Part shown: positions 6,446 to 14,397 of the stretch, piece after piece
Layout: each line of letters opens with the position of its first letter
Position numbering within the stretch: position 1 is the first letter of the stretch
NCBI GenBank assembly: GCA_900546825.1
Contig: UREE01000023.1
Coordinates: forward strand, 1-25,965
Length of the DNA: 25,965 nt
Source of the DNA: an uncultured Collinsella sp.
Lineage (GTDB): Bacteria > Actinomycetota > Coriobacteriia > Coriobacteriales > Coriobacteriaceae
Direction of reading: 5' to 3'
Program-made: the position numbers and the translations under genes
Notes under the pieces: generated by a model
What the model saw: the letters and a program-made list of their open reading frames with translations, nothing else
The model's database searches: none
Told to the model about the DNA's origin: nothing

Positions 6446-7471
6446 ATGGTGAGGGGCAGCTTGATGCACGCGGCTCGGTTAGGTGCTGGGACCGCAGCGG
6501 TCATTGCCGTTTTGGGCCTGAGCGGATGCGCGTTCAACCCTCTGTCTACGTTCACGACTCCCACGATCGACCAGATCGAGTACGAGACAGTCACGCCGGC
6601 GGTGTCGGACGATGCCCTGGTTACTCCCGGAACCCTGACGGTCGCCCTCGATACTTCCGATGCGCCGCAGGCAATGCAGGGCGCCGACGGCGAGCTTACG
6701 GGGTATGCAGTCGACGCTGCCCGCGCCCTCGCAAGCCGCATGGGCCTTAAGATCGCCTTTGTCGATGCGTCCTCGGCAGGTTCCGCGCTCGGCGACAAAA
6801 AGGCCGATATCTTTATCGGCGAGATCAACTCCACGGACGGGGACGTTAGCTCGCTCGGCACCTGCCTGTACGATGCCACTTCCGTGTTCGGTAAAACCAG
6901 CGATGGTGGGTCGCTAAGCGTTTCCACCGATACCCTTAACACGTCTACTCTGGGTGTCCAGATGTCCTCGGCCTCGCAGGAGGCGCTTGCTAAGCAGAGC
7001 ATCACCGCCAACCAAAAGACCTACTCCAACATCAACGAGTGCTTTGAGGCGCTCGAGTCCGGCGAGGTCGACTATGTGATCTGCGACTCCACGGCCGGCG
7101 GCTACCTTGCACGCCTGATGAGCGAGGTCTCCTATGTCGGTTCGCTCGAGGCGCCCTCGACGCTTGGTGTTGCGGGCCTCTCGTCCAATGATGAACTGTG
7201 CCGTGCCGTGAGCGATGCCCTCGACGGTATTACGGCTGACGGCACGCTCGAGGCGGTTCACTGCGTCTGGTACGGCCAGATTCCCTACGACCTCACCACT
7301 AAGACGGTTTCGGGCGCTAACGTGCAGCCGGGCGACTCTGAGTCCAGTGAGACCACGTCCTCCGGCAGCGAGTCCTCCGATTCCAACAATGAGACCGCAT
7401 CCTCCGAGGACAAATCGTCCAGCCAGGAAGGCACCATCACTGACGACGACATTAACAAACTTAATAGCTAG
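6446..7471 (+). CDS. Orphan solute-binding lipoprotein (SBP family 3-like)
   Basis: Probably a membrane-anchored binding protein for amino acids or similar small polar ligands. The 341-residue reading starts MVRGSLM; an ATG at 6464 with GAGGGG (6451-6456) before it is an equally good start. The signal peptide ends in the lipobox LSGC with Cys28. The two-lobed binding domain runs from about 60 (PGTLTVALDTSDAPQ, ELTGYAVDAARALASRMG) to 285. The last 50 residues are a Ser/Glu/Asp-rich tail. No permease or ATPase gene is adjacent, so it is an orphan. The frame stays open upstream to 6026, but that stretch is the structured RNA and its promoter and encodes nothing protein-like. It may be co-transcribed with the RNA. 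Confidence 0.8.
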   Translation: MVRGSLMHAARLGAGTAAVIAVLGLSGCAFNPLSTFTTPTIDQIEYETVTPAVSDDALVTPGTLTVALDTSDAPQAMQGADGELTGYAVDAARALASRMGLKIAFVDASSAGSALGDKKADIFIGEINSTDGDVSSLGTCLYDATSVFGKTSDGGSLSVSTDTLNTSTLGVQMSSASQEALAKQSITANQKTYSNINECFEALESGEVDYVICDSTAGGYLARLMSEVSYVGSLEAPSTLGVAGLSSNDELCRAVSDALDGITADGTLEAVHCVWYGQIPYDLTTKTVSGANVQPGDSESSETTSSGSESSDSNNETASSEDKSSSQEGTITDDDINKLNS

Positions 7472-7537
7472 TTATTGCTAGGGGTGGTGTCTCCTATACG
7501 TTGGAAAGGACACCTCTTCACGGTTTCAACACGCACT

Positions 7538-7572
7538 GCCGGGCTTCCCCAATAGGGGAGCCCGGCTTTTTT
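7538..7572 (+). terminator. Intrinsic terminator after the lipoprotein gene
   Basis: GCCGGGCTTCCCC (7538-7550) pairs with GGGGAGCCCGGC (7555-7566) with one bulged T and loop AATA, followed by six T (7567-7572). A weaker hairpin, GGTGTC with GACACC around 7483-7513, lies before it. Confidence 0.92.
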
Positions 7573-7788
7573 ATCCCTATAAAACCAGCAGGTCAAAGCC
7601 AATTTTCGGGACCAAATACAAAGTCGCCGTCGCCCTCCTATAGCGCACTTTGCCACGGAAAAGTGCGAGACTTCGGTATGCGGTATCAAGCAATCGTTAT
7701 TCGGGTCTTTGGGAATTCGGGTGATTAAATGCACGGCAGTGGGTACATAGCCAGTACAGTAAGTCCCCGAGGCAGATTGGAGCCACGT
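7573..7788 (+). promoter_or_regulatory. 5' region of hpf with a hairpin
   Basis: About 215 nt without a gene. CGCACTTT (7644-7651) pairs with AAAGTGCG (7660-7667), an 8-bp stem with an 8-nt loop. No convincing -35/-10 pair was found. An in-frame ATG at 7729 lacks a ribosome site and would add 20 non-conserved residues to HPF, so the stretch is read as leader. Confidence 0.4.
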
Positions 7789-8373
7789 ATGGATATCAAG
7801 GTTTCTGGACGCAAGACGACGGTAACCGATGCTCTGCGTGCGCATGTGGATGAGAAGATCGGCGAGGCGCTCAAGGTTTTCGATATCGAGCCCATGACGG
7901 TCGACGTTGTACTTCGCTATGAGAAGAACCCCTCGAACCCCAACCCGGCAATCGTCGAGGTCACGGTTCGTGCTCGCGGTTCGGTGATTCGCGTTGCCGA
8001 GCACGGTGCAGATATGTACGCCGCCATCGACCTCTCCGCCGATAAGGTCACCCGCCAGCTGCGCAAGTTCAAGACCAAGGTTGTGGACAACCGCCAGGGC
8101 GGTGCCAGCGCCGCGGATGTCGCGCCGGTCGAGCGCGTCGAGGATCTGGCCGACCTGCTGCTGCCCGAGGAAGAGGACGACCTGCTCGTCCGCGAGAAGG
8201 TTATCGACGTCACCCCGATGACTGAGGAGCAGGCGCTGGTGCAGACCGATCTGCTGGGCCACGACTTCTACGTGTTCGAGAACGCGACGACCGGTCTCAT
8301 CAATGTGGTGTATCACCGTAAGAATGGTGGATATGGCATCATCAAGCCCCGCATCGAAACACTTGACGAGTAA
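7789..8373 (+). CDS. hpf: Long-form ribosome hibernation promoting factor
   Basis: Binds the 30S decoding region in starvation and joins two 70S ribosomes into inactive 100S dimers. The 194-residue protein has the S30AE domain at about 1-105 (MDIKVSGRKTTVTDALRAHV at the start) and the C-terminal dimerisation domain at about 130-190 (DLLGHDFYVFENATTGLINV, then YHRKNGGYGIIKPR), so it is the long form. A charged linker rich in Glu and Asp joins them. The start ATG at 7789 follows GGAG (7779-7782). It stands alone between two terminators. Its closeness to the structured RNA at 6120 is the raiA-RNA type of neighbourhood. Confidence 0.95.
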   Translation: MDIKVSGRKTTVTDALRAHVDEKIGEALKVFDIEPMTVDVVLRYEKNPSNPNPAIVEVTVRARGSVIRVAEHGADMYAAIDLSADKVTRQLRKFKTKVVDNRQGGASAADVAPVERVEDLADLLLPEEEDDLLVREKVIDVTPMTEEQALVQTDLLGHDFYVFENATTGLINVVYHRKNGGYGIIKPRIETLDE

Positions 8374-8377
8374 AATA

Positions 8378-8435
8378 CGTTAACTTGCATGAGTTAACGG
8401 CCGGCGGTCATCCCATGCGGATGGCCGCCTTTTTT
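8378..8435 (+). terminator. Tandem hairpins and terminator after hpf
   Basis: CGTTAACT (8378-8385) pairs with AGTTAACG (8392-8399). The main terminator follows: GGCGGTCATCC (8403-8413) pairs with GGATGGCCGCC (8419-8429) with one G-U, then six T (8430-8435). Confidence 0.92.
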
Positions 8436-8453
8436 ACGTAAGGAGTCGCTTTG

Positions 8454-9407
8454 ATGGACAAGGCCGCATCCGCCGGTCATTCGGACCGTTGCCGCATCGT
8501 CGTCGATACCTGCTGCGACTTTAGCCCCGAGGTCGCCGCGAACCTCGATGTCGATATCCTGGGTTTCCCCTTCATTATCGATGGCGAGGAGCGCACGGAT
8601 GACATCTGGTCGAGCATCACGCCCAAGGAGTTCTACGACCGCATGCGCGCCGGCGCCCGCGTGTCCACCTCGGCTGTGTCGCTCGGTCGCTATATCGAGT
8701 TCTTTACCGAGTGCGCCAAAGAGGGTACGCCTACGGTCTACCTGTGCTTTACCTCGGCGCTGTCGTCGAGCTACAACTCCGCGTGCCAGGCGGCGGACGC
8801 CGTGCGCGCCGAGTATCCCAACTTTGAGCTCTACGTGGTCGACAACGCTCTGCCCTGCGCGACCGGCGCGCTCTTGGCGCTCGAGGCCGTGCGCCAGCGT
8901 TCGGCGGGACTGACCGCCAAGCAGCTGGTCGATTGGGCAAACGAGGCAAAGACCTACGTCCACGGCTACTTTACGCTCGAGAGCTTTGACGCGCTGGCTG
9001 CCGGCGGCCGCATTCCGCCCGCGGCGGCGCAACTCACGGCAAAGCTCGATGTCAAGCCCGAGCTCTCCTACGACCTGGCCGGCTCGCTGTCGCTGATCGG
9101 CGTCAACCGCGGCCGCAAGAAGGCGCTCAAGTCCATCCTCAAGTCGTTCCGCGAGAACTACGTGCCCGATCGCACCATGCCCATCGCCATCATGACGGCC
9201 GATGCCGAGAAGGACGGCGACTGGCTCGAAGCCGCCATCCGCAAGGAGGAGGGCTGCGCCGACGTCACGATCATTCGCAGCTCCGTGGGCCCCACCATCG
9301 GCTCGCACGTGGGCCCCGGCATGGTGGCCTGCGCGTTTTGGGGCAAGAACCGCGCCGAGAAAGCCTCGCTTTCCGACCGCATCGCGCGCCGTGTGCGCGG
9401 CGAGTAG
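8454..9407 (+). CDS. DegV family fatty-acid-binding protein
   Basis: DegV (FakB-like) proteins bind a fatty acid and, in Firmicutes, present it to the kinase FakA for use in phospholipids. The 317-residue protein opens with RIVVDTCCDFSPEVAANLDV, has STSAVSLG near residue 70 and the SSSYNSACQAAD segment near 103, and ends with a second domain (TIGSHVGPGMVACAFWG) typical of the family. ATG at 8454 is chosen over the in-frame TTG at 8451 because AGGAG (8441-8445) sits 8 nt before it. No FakA kinase gene is in the window. Start is only 18 nt after the hpf terminator T-run, so its promoter must overlap that region or it depends on read-through. Confidence 0.88.
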   Translation: MDKAASAGHSDRCRIVVDTCCDFSPEVAANLDVDILGFPFIIDGEERTDDIWSSITPKEFYDRMRAGARVSTSAVSLGRYIEFFTECAKEGTPTVYLCFTSALSSSYNSACQAADAVRAEYPNFELYVVDNALPCATGALLALEAVRQRSAGLTAKQLVDWANEAKTYVHGYFTLESFDALAAGGRIPPAAAQLTAKLDVKPELSYDLAGSLSLIGVNRGRKKALKSILKSFRENYVPDRTMPIAIMTADAEKDGDWLEAAIRKEEGCADVTIIRSSVGPTIGSHVGPGMVACAFWGKNRAEKASLSDRIARRVRGE

Positions 9408-9499
9408 ACAGGCGCTACGACCACGGGCGCCCCGCAGCTCAAGCGCTGGCACCGAGTATTCAACCTGGTAACAACACCCAACCCAAAAGGAAAGGTTTC

Positions 9500-10579
9500 A
9501 TGGCAAACAAGCTCTCCGTCGCATTTATCGGCACCGGAATCATGGGTGCCCCCATCGCCGGCCACATCCTGGATGCCGGCTATCCCGTCACGGTCAACAA
9601 CCGTACCAAGTCCAAGGCCGCCGCGCTTATCGAGCGCGGTGCCGTTTGGGCCGATACGCCGGCAGATGCCGTGGCGAACGCCGACGTCGTCTTTACCATG
9701 GTGGGTTATCCCTCCGAGGTCGAGGAGCTCTACCTGGCGGGCGACGGCCTGCTCGCGTGCACTAAGCCCGGCGCGGTCCTGATCGACCTCACTACAAGCT
9801 CGCCCGAGCTGGCGCGCGACATTGCCGAGGCCGCCCAGGTTTCTGGTCGCATGGCGTTTGACTGCCCCGTCACCGGCGGCGAGTCGGGCGCTATCGCCGG
9901 TACGCTCACGGCTATCGTGGGCGCTACCGAGAACGACATCGCGCCGGTCCGCGACATCCTTGCCACCTTTGCGGCCAACATCTGCTGCTTCGACGGCGCC
10001 GGCAAGGGCCAGGCTGCCAAGCTCGCCAACCAGGTGTCGCTGGGCGCCTGCATGGTCGGTATGGCAGACGCCATGGCATTTGCCGAGCTGAGCGGCCTTG
10101 ACCTGGAGAAGACCCGCCAGATGATCCTGGGCGGTACCGGTAAGTCCGGCGCCATGGAGAGCCTGGCTCCCAAGGCGCTCGACGGCGACTACAAGCCCGG
10201 CTTTATGGTCGAGCACTTCATTAAGGACCTGCGCCTGGCGCTCGCCTACGCCGATGACCGCGAGCTCGCGCTGCCCGGCGCCGACGTGGCCTTTACGCTC
10301 TACGACATGCTCGACGCCATCGGTGGTGCCAAGCTGGGCACCCAGGCCATCACGGTCCTCTACAAGGAGGAGGCCGACGCCATCGCCGCCGGTCTGGACT
10401 GGTCGCAGTATCGCCCCGAGGAGCACGGTGCCCACGAGGACGGCTGCGGTTGCGGCGAGCACGGCGACGAGCATGAGTGCGGTTGCGGCCACCATCACGG
10501 CGAGGACCACGAGTGCTGCGGCGGCCACGGTCATGACGACGGCCACGAGTGCTGCTGTGGCCACCATCACGGGGAGTAG
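9500..10579 (+). CDS. Beta-hydroxyacid dehydrogenase with His/Cys-rich tail
   Basis: NAD(P)-dependent oxidoreductase of the 3-hydroxyisobutyrate dehydrogenase family, which includes tartronate semialdehyde and 2-(hydroxymethyl)glutarate reductases; the substrate cannot be read from sequence. The Rossmann motif is IGTGIMG (10-16), the substrate loop DCPVTGGESGA near 120, and the catalytic Lys is in GKGQAAKLANQ near 175. The usual family length is about 290-300 residues; this one has 359. Residues 307-359 are a tail with 14 His and 9 Cys in 53 residues, as in metal-storage or metallochaperone proteins. ATG at 9500 follows GGAAAGG (9489-9495). Confidence 0.9.
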   Translation: MANKLSVAFIGTGIMGAPIAGHILDAGYPVTVNNRTKSKAAALIERGAVWADTPADAVANADVVFTMVGYPSEVEELYLAGDGLLACTKPGAVLIDLTTSSPELARDIAEAAQVSGRMAFDCPVTGGESGAIAGTLTAIVGATENDIAPVRDILATFAANICCFDGAGKGQAAKLANQVSLGACMVGMADAMAFAELSGLDLEKTRQMILGGTGKSGAMESLAPKALDGDYKPGFMVEHFIKDLRLALAYADDRELALPGADVAFTLYDMLDAIGGAKLGTQAITVLYKEEADAIAAGLDWSQYRPEEHGAHEDGCGCGEHGDEHECGCGHHHGEDHECCGGHGHDDGHECCCGHHHGE

Positions 10580-10584
10580 CGCCC

Positions 10585-11013
10585 ATGAGCTGGACGTTCG
10601 TGGTGCTTGCGCTGGCGCTCTTTCTCTTTGCGATCTACATCGGCTTTCTGTGCGGCCAGTGGGCGTGCGAAAAGCGCGTCATCACCAAGCGCGACTACTG
10701 GATTGCCAACTTTGCGGGAGCGGCGGCAGTCGTCCTACTGACCTGGGTGTTTTCGCTGTTCCCGCTGGTGCAGTTTGCGCCGATCGGTTGGCTCGGCGGC
10801 TTTATCGCCGGCCTTAAGATGAGCTTTGGCGAGTCCGTCGGCCCGTGGCGCAAGCACGACGAGGTCTTTAACGTCAACAAGGCTCACCGCGCCGCCGCCG
10901 ACGCGGGCGATGCCGAGGAACGCCGCCGCGCACGTCGCAATGGCGCGGCCGACCGACAGCTCATCTCGGTCACCGATGACAGCAAGGGTGCTGGCAAGCA
11001 CGCTAAGAAATAG
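10585..11013 (+). CDS. Small membrane protein with basic cytosolic tail
   Basis: Not recognised as a named family. The 142-residue protein has two hydrophobic segments, about residues 3-25 and 37-60, a possible third short one near 65-75 (GWLGGFIAGL), then a charged tail rich in Arg, Ala and Lys (ERRRARRNGAADRQ). The start ATG at 10585 uses GGGGAG (10571-10576), which lies inside the end of the previous gene. The genes are 5 nt apart, so they are translated from one message. Function unknown; conserved linkage with the downstream HEAT-like gene could be tested. Confidence 0.75.
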   Translation: MSWTFVVLALALFLFAIYIGFLCGQWACEKRVITKRDYWIANFAGAAAVVLLTWVFSLFPLVQFAPIGWLGGFIAGLKMSFGESVGPWRKHDEVFNVNKAHRAAADAGDAEERRRARRNGAADRQLISVTDDSKGAGKHAKK

Positions 11014-11028
11014 TAAGAAGAGGTAACT

Positions 11029-11727
11029 ATGGCAGAAAACAAAGACGAACAGCTCACCGACGAGGAGCTGGCACAGCTTCAGCTGGCAGAGGAGAACGAG
11101 AACGCCGTCGACCGTCTGGTCAAGGAGCTCGGCTGCCCCACACGCCGCATCCGCCAGTTTGCCGCCCGCGTGCTGCATCTGCTGGCTGAGCGCGACCCGC
11201 AGCGCGTCGTGCCCTGCGTGCCCGCGCTGATCGAGGCACTCGACCGCCCCGAGGCTCAGACCCGCTGGGAGGCGCTCGATGCCCTGGCGGCGCTCGCCAC
11301 CACCTGCCCCGAGCAGCTGGGCGATGCTTTTGAGGGCGCCGAGACCGCACTGTTCGACGAGATTTCCTCCACGCTGCGCTATGCCGCCTTCCGCCTGCTG
11401 TGCGTGTGGGGTGCCACGAGCGTCGAGCGTTCGCGCGAGGCTTGGCCCATCCTGGACGAGGCCATCCAGTGCTACCACGGCGACCTTGAGTATCGCGACA
11501 TGCTCGGTTGCCTGTACGAGTTTTGCCAGGGCGAGATCGACGCCGAGGTTGCCGAGAAGCTTGCGCTGCGCCTTAAGTTCGATGCCGAGAACGGCAAGGG
11601 CAGCTATCTCAAGGCCCGTTCGAGCGAGATTTGCGAAATGCTTGTTAAACGTTTTGGCCTGGATCTCTCCAAAAAGAAGAAGCGTGCTAGCGTTAAAAAA
11701 TCTGACGACGCCGAAGACGAGGAGTAA
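11029..11727 (+). CDS. HEAT-repeat-like protein
   Basis: A 232-residue, almost wholly helical protein. Segments such as RRIRQFAARVLHLLAERDPQ, ALIEALDRPEAQTRWEALDA and TLRYAAFRLLCVWGA repeat the amphipathic pattern of HEAT/ARM scaffolds, which bind other proteins or nucleic acid. The N-terminus is acidic and the C-terminus is KKKKR followed by an acidic end. AAGAAGAGG precedes the ATG at 11029, 15 nt after the membrane-protein gene. It is followed after 6 nt by isocitrate dehydrogenase, so it belongs to the same operon. Partner unknown. Confidence 0.7.
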   Translation: MAENKDEQLTDEELAQLQLAEENENAVDRLVKELGCPTRRIRQFAARVLHLLAERDPQRVVPCVPALIEALDRPEAQTRWEALDALAALATTCPEQLGDAFEGAETALFDEISSTLRYAAFRLLCVWGATSVERSREAWPILDEAIQCYHGDLEYRDMLGCLYEFCQGEIDAEVAEKLALRLKFDAENGKGSYLKARSSEICEMLVKRFGLDLSKKKKRASVKKSDDAEDEE

Positions 11728-11733
11728 CAGATT

Positions 11734-12819
11734 ATGGCGCACGATGTAGTCCTGATTCCTGGTGACGGTATCGGTCCCGAGATTACGCAGGCCATGCGCC
11801 GCGTGGTCGAGGCCACCGGTGTCCAGATCAACTGGAACGTCCAGGAGGCCGGCGCCGGCGTCATGGACGAGTTTGGTACGCCGCTGCCCCAGCACGTGCT
11901 CGATGCGATCGCCGAGACCAAGGTTGCCATCAAGGGCCCCATCACCACACCGGTCGGCACGGGCTTCCGCAGCGTCAACGTGGCCCTGCGCAAGCACTTC
12001 GACCTGTATGCCTGCGTGCGCCCCTGTCTGTCGCAGCCGGGCGACGGCTCGCGCTTCCGCGACGTTGACCTGGTCATCGTGCGCGAGAACACCGAGGACC
12101 TCTACGCCGGTATCGAGTTCGATGAGGGCGCTGCCGAGGTCGAGGAACTCTCGCGGCTCGTCGAGCGTTCGGGCCAAAAGACCTTCGCCGCCGATTCCGC
12201 CATCTCGATCAAGCCCATCTCCATCGCCAAGAGCCGCCGCATTGTGGAGTATGCCTTTGAGTATGCCCGCCGCTGCGGCCGTAAAAAGGTGACGGCCGTG
12301 CACAAGGCCAACATCATGAAGGCGACCGACGGCCTGTTCCTGCGCGTGGCGCGCGAGGTGGCCGCCAGCTATCCCGATATCGAGTTCAACGACAAGATCG
12401 TCGACGCCACCTGCATGGGCCTGGTCCAGAACCCCAACGACTTCGATGTCCTGGTGCTGCCCAACCTGTACGGCGACATCGTGAGCGACCTGTGCGCGGG
12501 CCTGGTGGGCGGCCTGGGTATGGCCCCCGGCTCCAACATCGGCGCCGACTGCGCCATCTTCGAGGCAACGCACGGCTCTGCGCCCGATATCGCTGGCCAG
12601 GATATTGCCAACCCCACGGCCGAGATCCTCTCTGCTGCTATGATGCTCGATCACCTGGGCGAGAACGATGCTGCCAATCGCATCCGTGCGGCCGTATCTG
12701 CCACGCTCGACGAGGGCGAGCAGGTTACCGGTGACGTGCGTCGTGCCCAGACCGGCTCCGTCGAGGGCGCTGTGGGTACGCAGGCATTTGCCGATGCCGT
12801 TATCGCGCACCTGGCCTAA
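11734..12819 (+). CDS. icd: Isocitrate dehydrogenase, NAD type
   Basis: Oxidative decarboxylation of isocitrate to 2-oxoglutarate, here probably to supply glutamate. The 361-residue protein is of the short isocitrate/isopropylmalate dehydrogenase type: IPGDGIGPE (8-16), RSVNVALR (79-86) whose Ser80 and Asn82 point to isocitrate rather than isopropylmalate, ENTEDLYAG (119-126) and the cofactor loop HGSAPDIAGQ (280-289). At the two positions where E. coli NADP enzyme has Lys344-Tyr345, this protein has Asp285-Ile286, which in the family goes with NAD. No aconitase or citrate synthase gene is in the window. Confidence 0.93.
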   Translation: MAHDVVLIPGDGIGPEITQAMRRVVEATGVQINWNVQEAGAGVMDEFGTPLPQHVLDAIAETKVAIKGPITTPVGTGFRSVNVALRKHFDLYACVRPCLSQPGDGSRFRDVDLVIVRENTEDLYAGIEFDEGAAEVEELSRLVERSGQKTFAADSAISIKPISIAKSRRIVEYAFEYARRCGRKKVTAVHKANIMKATDGLFLRVAREVAASYPDIEFNDKIVDATCMGLVQNPNDFDVLVLPNLYGDIVSDLCAGLVGGLGMAPGSNIGADCAIFEATHGSAPDIAGQDIANPTAEILSAAMMLDHLGENDAANRIRAAVSATLDEGEQVTGDVRRAQTGSVEGAVGTQAFADAVIAHLA

Positions 12820-12878
12820 GGCATGCGTGCTGCAAACGCCTAAATAGTACTTAAGTGTTTGCGTATAACCTGAGAATC

Positions 12879-12907
12879 AATACGCCCGGCGCTCTGCCGG
12901 GCGTATT
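12879..12907 (+). terminator. Hairpin after icd
   Basis: AATACGCCCGGC (12879-12890) and GCCGGGCGTATT (12896-12907) form a perfect 12-bp stem with loop GCTCT. The T-content after it is low, so termination may be partial and the next gene could receive read-through. Confidence 0.7.
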
Positions 12908-12945
12908 CTATTGGGGACTATGTTTCCTAACAAGGAGTAACTGAT

Positions 12946-14034
12946 ATGGGTCTGATTCAAAAGAAGGACGAGAAGGACGAGATCGACGGCATCCAGATCA
13001 TCGAGCGCGGCGAAGGTCCCGACGGTGACGAGGACGAGAAGATCGACCTGGTCGCCGGTACGTCTGCCGAGCACATTGCCGCCGGCACGACGGCCGAGGA
13101 GGAGGACGCCCGACTGGAGGCTCAGATTGCCGCGGATGCCGCTGACGAGAATCTGATGCCCGAGGCCCAGGATGAGGACGAAACTGACGCCGACGCGGAC
13201 GACCATGCATCCAAGCACAAGAAGACGATGATTGCCGCCTTTGTGGTCGCTGTCGTGATCGCTGCTGTGGTCGGCTTTTTTATCGGCAACGGCGGCTTTG
13301 GCGGCAAGGGCGTCGGCTCGGCGATCCTCACCGAGGACCAGCTCGATTCGACTGTGGCAAGCTATAGCTACAACGGCAAGAAGAGCGACATCACCGCGCG
13401 CGAGGCCATCGAGAGCCAGTACAGCCTCGATACCGTCAAGGATAGCGATGGCAACTACACCGCTCCTTCTGCCGACGTCATCCTGTCCTATGTGCGCAAC
13501 CAGATTCTGCTGGACGCTGCCGAGGACGAGGGCATTACCGTCTCTTCTAAGGAGATGAAGAAGTACGCCGAGGATTCCATCGGCACCTCCGACTACAAGA
13601 CCATGGCAAAACAGTACGGCGTGTCCAAGGACCAGGCCAAGCAGATCGTCCGCCAGTCCGCGACGCTGCAGAAGCTCTACAAGAAGAAGGTCGGCGATAG
13701 CTCCGCAAGCATGCCAACCGCCCCGACCGAGCCTGCTGACGGCAACGAGGAGACCGCGAGCAAGGACTACGCTGACTACATCATCAACCTTGCCGGCGAT
13801 GAGTGGGATAGCTCAAAGGGCACTTGGAAGGATGCCGACAGCACCTATGCCAAGGCCTTTGCCGATGATGCCTTTACGGTCGATAGTGCCACCTACAAGC
13901 AGGCCATGACCGCCTACTACACTGCTTATCAGCAGTACTCCTCGCAGGCTTCGAGCGCCAGCTCCAAGTGGACCGAGTATGCTAACGGCCTCTACGCCAA
14001 GGCCAACATCAGCATCTACGGCCTGTTTGCGTAA
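12946..14034 (+). CDS. Membrane-anchored SurA-like protein
   Basis: A 362-residue protein with an acidic cytosolic N-terminus (residues 1-90, very rich in Asp and Glu), a single transmembrane segment at about 94-114 and an extracellular domain. Residues about 125-245 resemble the SurA N-terminal chaperone domain (ILTEDQLDSTVASY, VRNQILLDAAEDEGITVSSKEMKKYAED), found in cell-surface folding factors. There is no parvulin isomerase motif after it, so a chaperone role without isomerase activity is likelier. The C-terminus is rich in Tyr, Ser and Ala. AAGGAG at 12931-12936 precedes the ATG. Role inferred from fold resemblance only. Confidence 0.7.
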   Translation: MGLIQKKDEKDEIDGIQIIERGEGPDGDEDEKIDLVAGTSAEHIAAGTTAEEEDARLEAQIAADAADENLMPEAQDEDETDADADDHASKHKKTMIAAFVVAVVIAAVVGFFIGNGGFGGKGVGSAILTEDQLDSTVASYSYNGKKSDITAREAIESQYSLDTVKDSDGNYTAPSADVILSYVRNQILLDAAEDEGITVSSKEMKKYAEDSIGTSDYKTMAKQYGVSKDQAKQIVRQSATLQKLYKKKVGDSSASMPTAPTEPADGNEETASKDYADYIINLAGDEWDSSKGTWKDADSTYAKAFADDAFTVDSATYKQAMTAYYTAYQQYSSQASSASSKWTEYANGLYAKANISIYGLFA

Positions 14035-14073
14035 AGAGTTGCACGGCTCATCGAGCATCTAGCTGATAGAAAA

Positions 14074-14116
14074 CAAATTGCCCGCCAGTACGGAAGTCGT
14101 TCTGGCGGGCAATTTG
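14074..14116. terminator. Bidirectional terminator between convergent genes
   Basis: CAAATTGCCCGCCAG (14074-14088) and CTGGCGGGCAATTTG (14102-14116) pair perfectly over 15 bp with a 13-nt loop. On the minus strand the stem is followed by TTTTC, so it best serves the minus-strand XRE gene; on the plus strand no T-run follows. Confidence 0.88.
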
Positions 14117-14148
14117 CGTTGAGGGCGTGATTGGCGGCTTAATTATGG

Positions 14149-14388
14149 CTATTCATCTTTAAGTCCAAAAAGGCTATCGGCTTCATCGTCGGATATATAT
14201 TCCAGTACATCGCCCGGTTGGCAGTCGAGTGCCCGGCATATCGCGTCAAGAGTTGAAAAACGTATGGCAGAAACCTTGCCCGTCTTAATGCGTGACATAT
14301 TGACCTGGGAGATGCCCACGCGTTCCGCAAGCTCTTTGGATGAGATCTTGCGTTCGGCGAGCATGCGGTCAAGCCGCAGAATAATCAT
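14149..14388 (-). CDS. XRE-family HTH transcriptional regulator
   Basis: A 79-residue protein that is almost entirely a Cro/CI-type helix-turn-helix: ISSKELAERVGISQVNMSRI for helices 2 and 3 (about residues 15-34), then the LDAICRALDCQPGDVLEY ending typical of YozG-like regulators. GGGGGA 6 nt before the ATG at 14388 is its ribosome site. It lies 9 nt after the DUF2975 gene on the same strand. This membrane protein plus XRE pairing is common in Gram-positive bacteria, and the regulator is expected to control the pair; target unknown. Confidence 0.9.
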   Translation of the reverse strand: MIILRLDRMLAERKISSKELAERVGISQVNMSRIKTGKVSAIRFSTLDAICRALDCQPGDVLEYISDDEADSLFGLKDE

Positions 14389-14397
14389 GGATTCCCC

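Noticed and set aside
9158..10570. 470-codon minus-strand frame starting with Val/Ala repeats
   Set aside because: It is the reverse reading of the His/Cys-rich tail and dehydrogenase; no conserved motif.
10735..12810. 691-codon minus-strand frame opposite the membrane, HEAT-like and icd genes
   Set aside because: It spans three well-supported plus-strand genes and has no domain; an antisense artefact of codon bias.
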